Shown here piece after piece: positions 59,125 through 64,000 of a stretch of DNA of 64,000 nt; position 1 is the first letter of the stretch; each line of letters begins with the position of its first letter. The translations under genes were made by a program, and so were the position numbers. Location: contig NZ_CP109596.1 in assembly GCF_036327755.1 (NCBI RefSeq), positions 1,240,001 through 1,304,000 on the forward strand, given 5' to 3'. This DNA comes from Nocardia sp. NBC_01503 (GTDB taxonomy: Bacteria; Actinomycetota; Actinomycetes; Mycobacteriales; Mycobacteriaceae). The notes under the pieces were generated by a model. It was not told the DNA's origin. It did not search any database and was given only the letters and a program-made list of their open reading frames with translations.

Positions 59125-59539
59125 TCAGGCCGAAAACCGGGGAGCTCCCGCGAATCGTCCCAATGGGTCGTACCGCCGCTTGATCGACCGCAGCCGCGCC
59201 AGGGTGTCCGGGGCGAAGGCGTCGGCCGCCGAATCACCGGCATCCACATAGGTCAGCGGCTTGCGCCCGGACACATGCGAGTGCAGCGCCGCGACAATCT
59301 CCGTCTGCCGCTCGGCGACGGCATCGGCATGCGCCGGAGTCGGAGCCGGACCGAGCATCGACAGCAGATACGGCTCCCGGACGCCGCCCGCCGCACCGGC
59401 ATCCGACGGCGGCCGCGTCAATGCCCCACCCAGATGACGAACCTGCACCAGAGCGCCGAGCCCCCTCGAACCCCTCCTCCCCCGGCACGAGCACCCGCCC
59501 CCGCACCACCCGCGGCAAATCACTCCCGATACCCGACAC
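59125..59539 (-). pseudogene. FAD-linked (BBE-type) oxidase with internal deletion
   Basis: Only the two ends of a FAD-dependent oxidase remain. The GTG at 59539, with an AAGGAGG site, starts SGIGSDLPRVVRGRVLVPGEEGFEGARR, like the N-terminus of the family (RGRVLLPGDxGYDEAR). Within about 80 bases, in another frame, follows the C-terminal part: ALVQVRHLGGALTRPPSD, then DTLARLRSIKRRYDPLGRFAG to the stop at 59125. The FAD- and substrate-binding middle, perhaps 300 residues, is gone. The junction lies near 59457-59466. It is not expected to make an active enzyme. Confidence 0.75.
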
Positions 59540-59623
59540 ATCTCCTCCTTCACACGCGCACCATGCTGCCGCGCGCGGTGTGAACATTTCGTGATCGGCT
59601 CGGCCGGGTGCCCCCAGCGGTCA

Positions 59624-59992
59624 CTACAGCGAGCGCGTGATGCGCAGCGGAGTCGATTCCTCCCACTCGTCCGATCCGGGCGCGGTGTGCGAACCGAGTG
59701 CGGCCGTTCGGGGTGCCGGCTCAGGCGATTCCAGCAGTTCGGTGAACAACCTGGTGGCCTCGGTCTGAGCTCGGTCCCTGGCGGTCTCATGACACTGCGA
59801 GATGGCCTTGGCCAATCGGGCGGGATCCACCGCCATCGCGGCCTGCGAGATTCGCAGATCGGTGATGGTGCCGTTCACATCGGTTTCGACAACCACCGCC
59901 CCACCCGTTGTTTCCGCGCTGCCACGAACCTGCGCGATCGCACTCTGGATACGTGCATTCCGCGCCGCGATCTGTTCCGGATTCATACTCAT
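59624..59992 (-). CDS. YbaB/EbfC family protein in the WXG100 locus
   Basis: A 122-residue protein from the ATG at 59992 (SMNPEQIAARNARIQSAIAQVRGS). A beta segment GAVVVETDVNGTITDLRISQAAM and a helix AKAISQCHETARDRAQTEATRLFTELL follow, the YbaB/EbfC plan. It is divergent from the WXG100 pair. Comparable small proteins (EspL type) occur in ESX loci; a DNA-binding role is also possible. The longer in-frame version up to 60028 is less likely. Confidence 0.75.
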   Translation of the reverse strand: MSMNPEQIAARNARIQSAIAQVRGSAETTGGAVVVETDVNGTITDLRISQAAMAVDPARLAKAISQCHETARDRAQTEATRLFTELLESPEPAPRTAALGSHTAPGSDEWEESTPLRITRSL

Positions 59993-60081
59993 CGGCAAGC
60001 CCCCAGCCCAAGAAACGTTCCGTACCAATCGATTACGGTAGGTTGGCCAGAGCCTATCTGACCAGGCGATAAGGGGGATTC

Positions 60082-60417
60082 ATGGCTGTGAACTCAGGGG
60101 TGCCCGGAGACGGATTCCAGGTTGCGCCCGCCGATGTCACCGACGCGGGCAAGTTCGTACAACTGACGGCCGAGGAGTTGATCAACGAGGTCAAGTCGCT
60201 CGACACCGATGTGACCGACCTGCTGACCACGTGGAAAGGGAACTCCGCCAGCCACTACCGGCACGGCTGGGATGAAGTCCGCACCGGCGCAACCGAAGTC
60301 CTGCAAGCCTTGCAGGCCATGGCCGAACTGCTGGGCGTATCCGCCACCGCATATGCGGACGTCGATCAAGGCAATGCAGGTGGCTTCGGTTCCCTGCTGA
60401 ATCTGCCGCCGAACTGA
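60082..60417 (+). CDS. WXG100 family protein (first of pair)
   Basis: A 111-residue WXG100-type protein: helix 1, the turn WKGNSAS at about residue 52, helix 2, and near the C-terminus YADVD, the YXXXD export signal of type VII systems. It has no signal peptide. A gene for a second WXG100 protein follows 15 bases downstream, the standard arrangement for a secreted heterodimer. Confidence 0.88.
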   Translation: MAVNSGVPGDGFQVAPADVTDAGKFVQLTAEELINEVKSLDTDVTDLLTTWKGNSASHYRHGWDEVRTGATEVLQALQAMAELLGVSATAYADVDQGNAGGFGSLLNLPPN

Positions 60418-60432
60418 CCGGAAGGACCGAGA

Positions 60433-60735
60433 ATGAGCGAGTCACAGCCATTTCAGGTGAATCTGTCCGAGCTCGAGAGCATCACCGATCGCCTCTCCGG
60501 CTTCGTGAAATTCCTTACCGACAGTATGTCCGGCCTCCAGCAGCGGATCGACTCGGTCCAGCAGAACTGGAACGGCTCCGGCGCGGACGCCCAAGCCGAA
60601 GCCTTCCAGAAGTGGATGACCGGAGCAGCAGAAGTCTCAGAAGGTATCGAAGAGATGAAACGCGCCGCCGCCGAAGCACATACGCATTACAGCAGAGCCG
60701 CCACGACCAACAGCGCGATGCTCGGTGGAAGGTAG
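60433..60735 (+). CDS. WXG100 family protein (second of pair)
   Basis: A 100-residue WXG100-type protein with helix 1, the turn NWNGSGA at about residue 46, and helix 2 (GAAEVSEGIEEMKRAAAEAHTHYSR). It lacks the C-terminal YXXXD, so it is expected to rely on the partner for export. The stop lies 16 bases from the convergent gene on the other strand. Confidence 0.88.
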   Translation: MSESQPFQVNLSELESITDRLSGFVKFLTDSMSGLQQRIDSVQQNWNGSGADAQAEAFQKWMTGAAEVSEGIEEMKRAAAEAHTHYSRAATTNSAMLGGR

Positions 60736-60751
60736 CTGCGCACAGACCTCA

Positions 60752-61282
60752 TTACGAACCACATCCGGTGACGGACAGTCTGATGAATATCTTCGAACCC
60801 GCACGTACCTCGTCAAGTTGCTCGGCCGTGAGATGCGATTCCGATATCTGCGGTTCCGGTACGGACGCTGTGAGATACGAAACCGATGCCGCGCATCCGT
60901 CCGGTCGCTTACCCGACGCGACAACCGTGATGTATTTCGGCTTCTCCCACGGTTGTGGGTCGTCCGACGGGGCAACCGTATTCAGGTGAATCGTCGGCAC
61001 CACAACGGCCTTGATCGGATCAGGTTTCGGCGCAGGACCGATGAAGTAGGCCACAGCGTAGGTAGTGGGGTCGCTGTCACCACCGGACACATCGGCAACC
61101 GCCATACGGGCAAATCCTGCCACGGTCGTGGCTTCGGCAATACGCATGGCCTCGGTCGGATCATGATGGGTGACTTTCAAACTGTGATACCCAAAACCCA
61201 CAAGACCTACGACAACCAGCGATACGAGAGCAACACACCCCCAGAGATACCGGCGACTCGGACCGCCCCCGCGAATCATCAC
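60752..61282 (-). CDS. Membrane protein coupled to the lysozyme-like effector candidate
   Basis: A 176-residue protein with one N-terminal helix (LWGCVALVSLVVVGLVGFGY, residues of about 13-33) and an external domain of 140 residues with two Cys (GCAAS and GCGS) near the C-terminus. No family recognised. Its ATG overlaps the stop of the effector-like gene by four bases, so it is expressed with it. Position and topology suit an immunity, chaperone or anchoring partner; this is inference from gene order. Confidence 0.7.
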   Translation of the reverse strand: MMIRGGGPSRRYLWGCVALVSLVVVGLVGFGYHSLKVTHHDPTEAMRIAEATTVAGFARMAVADVSGGDSDPTTYAVAYFIGPAPKPDPIKAVVVPTIHLNTVAPSDDPQPWEKPKYITVVASGKRPDGCAASVSYLTASVPEPQISESHLTAEQLDEVRAGSKIFIRLSVTGCGS

Positions 61283-63033
61283 CTATACGCTCCGCTTCCA
61301 CACAGGATTGTATTCGCCAGTGCGACAACATTTACCGTACTCTGACCGTGCTCGATCTCGAGCTCCTGAAACCCACCGTTTCCCAGGGCAACATCCAGCG
61401 AACGCCCGACCAGTCCGCCGGCGTTGTAGCCGGATCCGAGAAACTGGTCATGTGGCTGGCTCGCACGTACCTCGACCGTGGCCTGCGATGCGGCGTCATC
61501 GTTGAGCATCTTCAGGTTGTACGCCGCCGCCTTCATCGCCAGATCGTCGTTGCCGACCAAATCAGACCACTCCTGCCCCTTGAATTGATCCTTGTACTTG
61601 GCCGCCACTTCGTTGAACGGGCCTTCCTTCTGATTGGTCAAACCGATGGAATTGCCGGCCCCATTCTTGTCCACACCGAGCCTGGAGGCATTGAGACGTG
61701 CCTCGTCCCAACCTATACCGGCCAATTTGCCAACCCCGGAGTGCGGTTCATAGACCGACGGACCACCCTGCAGCTGGTCATAGAACTTGCTCTCCAAGCC
61801 CGAGCGGAGAGGCGCGCCTTCTTGCAGCGCCATGGCAAGCACCAGGCGCGGATCGACACCCGCCTCATTGCCATACTTCACCGCTAGCATGGCCCAATTC
61901 TTCATCTGCGGACCGTATGGATTCAGCGCGTCCACATTCACCGCGGTCAAGGTCGCCGTCGGTGTCCGCCAGGTCGCGAGGTTGTCCAATTCTCCGTGGA
62001 GAGAGGTGTTGTCATTCTGGTTTCCAGATTCGACAAGTAGCGGTAGCTCGGCCAACGCCTGCACCTTCGGGATATTACTGAGCGCATCCGAGGCCGTGAA
62101 GCCGTTGAGCGCGTAATCGGACTTCGTGAAGTCCGCGAGCAACGTGGAGTGTTGAACGGTCGCGTTGAAGGTGCTGAGAGCGTTCAACACGTCGATGGTG
62201 GTGAGGGTCGCCGCCACGGAAATCCGGACCGAGGTGTTATTTGTCGTTCGAATCATGTTGGCACCCGGATGCGCCGGGAAGGCGCCAGGAGCCGCCGCGA
62301 TCAATTGCTGCCGCACTTCGACGAGATGGTCGTGGTACAGCCCGGTCTTGGCGGCGAGCGCGCATGCGACATTGCTGACTTGGTCAGCCGCGCCTTCCAG
62401 CGCCTTCAATGCTTCCTCGATATCGGGCACCTCGGGTGCTTGCACGCCGGTGAAGGAGATTCGTACGTCGAGCACCGCGCTCGGCGAAGTCAGCAACTCG
62501 GTGCTGAACGCGAAGGCGTCCCAGGCGGCAGCAGCGGCGGCCAGGGCGTCGGCGTGACCGTTCGGCGCGCCTGTCCACGGCGTCTCGAACCCCCAGGCGG
62601 GAGCGATCGTCAAGCCCGCACCATTATCGCCACTCGGATCCGGGATTTCGGGGAACCCGGCCGCACCCAGCGGAGTCGCCGCCCCGAGGACGGGATGTGC
62701 CGGTGGCGAACCCTTGTTCGGGTTGGTGTTCGCGTTGTATTCGGCTGTGTCCCAGTTATACCCGGCGATGTTGAGGATATCGCCGAAATGCGCCAGGGCG
62801 GCGGTGACGGCCAGGACGGCCGTCCTTACCTCACCAGAGTTCTTGTGGTAGGCGGAATTCCAGCCTGTTACCGCCGAATAGTTGCCGCCCATACCCGAAC
62901 TCGCTGCCAGTCCAGGGACGAGGTCCCGGGTGACTGCGGTGCCGATACCACCGGCCAGCGTGGCGAGGTGTTCGGCCGCTTTGTAGTAGACGTTCGGGTC
63001 GACGACCAGGGTTGTTCCTTCGGGCGGAGCCAT
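61279..63033 (-). CDS. Type VII-linked effector candidate with lysozyme-like domain
   Basis: A 584-residue protein without Sec signal. Residues 1-100 are helical and small-residue-rich, WXG-like in position. Residues 200-250 form another helix group. Residues of about 375-545 resemble a lysozyme/soluble lytic transglycosylase domain: VDPRLVLAMALQEGAPLR has the candidate catalytic Glu405, NSIGLTNQKE (461-470) the motif II-like turn, and SGYNAGG (534-540) the YNAG-like motif III. The ATG at 63033 is chosen because the longer version from 63132 is compositionally poor. It is encoded next to the WXG100 pair and coupled to a membrane protein; a peptidoglycan-acting secreted toxin or remodelling enzyme is inferred. 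Confidence 0.78.
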   Translation of the reverse strand: MAPPEGTTLVVDPNVYYKAAEHLATLAGGIGTAVTRDLVPGLAASSGMGGNYSAVTGWNSAYHKNSGEVRTAVLAVTAALAHFGDILNIAGYNWDTAEYNANTNPNKGSPPAHPVLGAATPLGAAGFPEIPDPSGDNGAGLTIAPAWGFETPWTGAPNGHADALAAAAAAWDAFAFSTELLTSPSAVLDVRISFTGVQAPEVPDIEEALKALEGAADQVSNVACALAAKTGLYHDHLVEVRQQLIAAAPGAFPAHPGANMIRTTNNTSVRISVAATLTTIDVLNALSTFNATVQHSTLLADFTKSDYALNGFTASDALSNIPKVQALAELPLLVESGNQNDNTSLHGELDNLATWRTPTATLTAVNVDALNPYGPQMKNWAMLAVKYGNEAGVDPRLVLAMALQEGAPLRSGLESKFYDQLQGGPSVYEPHSGVGKLAGIGWDEARLNASRLGVDKNGAGNSIGLTNQKEGPFNEVAAKYKDQFKGQEWSDLVGNDDLAMKAAAYNLKMLNDDAASQATVEVRASQPHDQFLGSGYNAGGLVGRSLDVALGNGGFQELEIEHGQSTVNVVALANTILCGSGAYR

Positions 63034-63401
63034 CAGCTCACCCCGCGCACGACACCGGTACCCACGACATCCCCTCCCGGACCCCTCTTCGGCTTCCCAC
63101 TGTGGCGAGAACCGCGCGAATAGCCGCCGCACGAAACAGTTCGGGCACCCGCTCCGCCGGAAGTGGCGGGACAGGTGCCCGGAATGTACGCGGCGAAGGG
63201 ATGGTCCCGGCCGGGACGATCGGTCCCGGCCGCCATCGGTTCGCCGCTGCGGCGCTGTTAACGGTGCATCAGCGCGGTTCGGACGCCGAAGCGTCCCGGG
63301 CGTCGAAACGCCCGTCGGTCCTGGCGGTTTCAGTGCGAAACCAGCGGGAGCCCTTGTGCTCCTGGGGTTTCAGGGGGGACCCCTGAGCGCCCGAGAGTTG
63401 A
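63034..63401. other. Intergenic region between icd and the effector candidate
   Basis: About 368 bases with no gene recognised. Near the icd end it carries the TCAGGGG hairpin repeat. The promoter of the effector/membrane-protein operon must lie here. A 99-base in-frame extension of the effector gene (to 63132) is considered unlikely. Confidence 0.45.
63370..63386. repeat. TCAGGGG-GGA-CCCCTGA hairpin repeat after icd
   Basis: A perfect seven-base-pair inverted repeat with a three-base loop, preceded by CCTGGGGTT. With its flank GGGGTTTCAGGGG it is the inverted relative of the repeat after sdhB (28947-28963). Confidence 0.65.
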
Positions 63402-64000
63402 TCAGCGCAGAGTGCGCGCCAGGTTGGCGTCGAGGACGCCGAGGAACTCCTCGGTGGTGAGGTAGCCCTGATCGCCGCCGACCAGCAGGGCCAGGTCCTT
63501 GGTCATCTGGCCGTCTTCGACGGTCTTGATGACAACTTCCTCGAGTGCCTGGGCGAAGCCGATCACCTCGGGGGTGTTGTCCAGCTTGCCGCGATGCGCC
63601 AGGCCACGGGTCCACGCGAAGATCGAGGCGATCGGGTTGGTGGAGGTGGGCTTGCCCTGCTGGTACTGGCGGTAGTGCCGGGTGACCGTGCCGTGCGCGG
63701 CCTCGGCCTCACAGGTGCGGCCGTCCGGGGTGAGCAGGACCGAGGTCATCAGGCCGAGCGAGCCGAAGCCCTGCGCGACGGTGTCGGACTGCACATCGCC
63801 GTCGTAGTTCTTGCAGGCCCAGACGTAGCCGCCCTCCCACTTGAGCGCGGAGGCGACCATATCGTCGATGAGGCGGTGCTCGTAAGTCAGGCCGGCGGCA
63901 TCGAATTCCTTCTTGAATTCGGTCTGGTACACCTCTTCGAAGGTGTCCTTGAACATGCCGTCGTACGCCTTGAGGATGGTGTTCTTCGTGGAGAGGTACA
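63402..64000 (-). CDS. icd: NADP-dependent isocitrate dehydrogenase, partial (C-terminal part)
   Basis: The gene runs off the right edge, so the N-terminal part is missing; about 199 residues are visible. The frame continues upstream of the first internal ATG as a segment reading [13 protein letters not shown], characteristic of homodimeric NADP-isocitrate dehydrogenase. [47 protein letters not shown], and [34 protein letters not shown] are strongly conserved. It makes 2-oxoglutarate and NADPH. The M. tuberculosis counterpart is Icd1 (Rv3339c), close to trpS as expected. Confidence 0.95.
   Translation of the reverse strand, partial: YLSTKNTILKAYDGMFKDTFEEVYQTEFKKEFDAAGLTYEHRLIDDMVASALKWEGGYVWACKNYDGDVQSDTVAQGFGSLGLMTSVLLTPDGRTCEAEAAHGTVTRHYRQYQQGKPTSTNPIASIFAWTRGLAHRGKLDNTPEVIGFAQALEEVVIKTVEDGQMTKDLALLVGGDQGYLTTEEFLGVLDANLARTLR

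Overview
The window is GC-rich, densely coded actinobacterial DNA. It most resembles a mycolic-acid-containing genus such as Nocardia. From 0.4 to 29 kb the gene order follows, from my knowledge of it, the Mycobacterium tuberculosis block Rv3302c to Rv3319: glpD2, lpdA, Rv3304, amiA, amiB, punA, pmmB, upp, Rv3311, add, deoA, cdd, sdhCDAB. From 34 kb to the right edge, genes of the Rv3330 to Rv3339c block (dacB, YihY protein, trpS, icd) reappear, separated by large inserts. The HTH/DUF397 pair, the PF04672 methyltransferase and the many TetR regulators fit Nocardia. No rRNA, tRNA, CRISPR array or complete insertion sequence was seen.

Layout. 0-0.4 kb: end of an HTH regulator and its DUF397 partner. 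0.4-3.8 kb: divergent glpD and glpK for glycerol use. 4-9.5 kb: aminotransferase, two secreted or surface repeat proteins, LpdA flavoprotein. 9.5-13 kb: tandem repeats, a GGCT-like protein, and the amiB-amiA amidohydrolase operon. 13-17.9 kb: enoyl-CoA hydratase, punA, pmmB, a zinc-ribbon protein, upp. 18-20.3 kb: a type VII secretion-linked operon (EspC-like protein, NlpC/P60 hydrolase, two small YbaB-like proteins) inside the nucleoside-salvage block. 20.3-25.2 kb: Rv3311-like acidic protein, add, an excalibur protein, deoA, cdd. 25.5-29 kb: sdhCDAB with a clear terminator. 29-34 kb: PadR, TetR/MFS, phenylalanine hydroxylase and a SnoaL-fold protein. 34-39.6 kb: DD-carboxypeptidase, YihY protein, trpS, an MpaB-type oxygenase with its TetR. 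39.6-46.6 kb: accessory stretch with a phosphoesterase, a secreted ribonuclease with barstar, a frameshifted DUF6879 gene, Nudix/HTH-DUF5919 genes and xth. 46.6-57.7 kb: hydrolase, methyltransferase, then an eight-gene acyl-CoA catabolic operon (thiolase first, acyl-CoA ligase last) with a TetR repressor and two matching operators. 57.7-63 kb: MFS exporter, an internally deleted FAD-oxidase pseudogene, then a second type VII-linked locus (YbaB-like protein, two WXG100 proteins, a 584-residue lysozyme-like effector candidate with a coupled membrane protein). 63.4-64 kb: the C-terminal part of icd.

How the genes work together. The left half combines nucleoside salvage (Add, PunA, DeoA, Cdd, Upp, PmmB) with glycerol entry and the TCA-linked succinate dehydrogenase. 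The right half carries lipid catabolism and envelope functions. Two separate type VII-linked modules each pair a peptidoglycan-hydrolase-like protein with a YbaB-like protein. Short palindromic and tandem repeats occur throughout. Three have entered gene junctions or 5' ends: the amiB/amiA junction, the NlpC operon and the start of sdhA.
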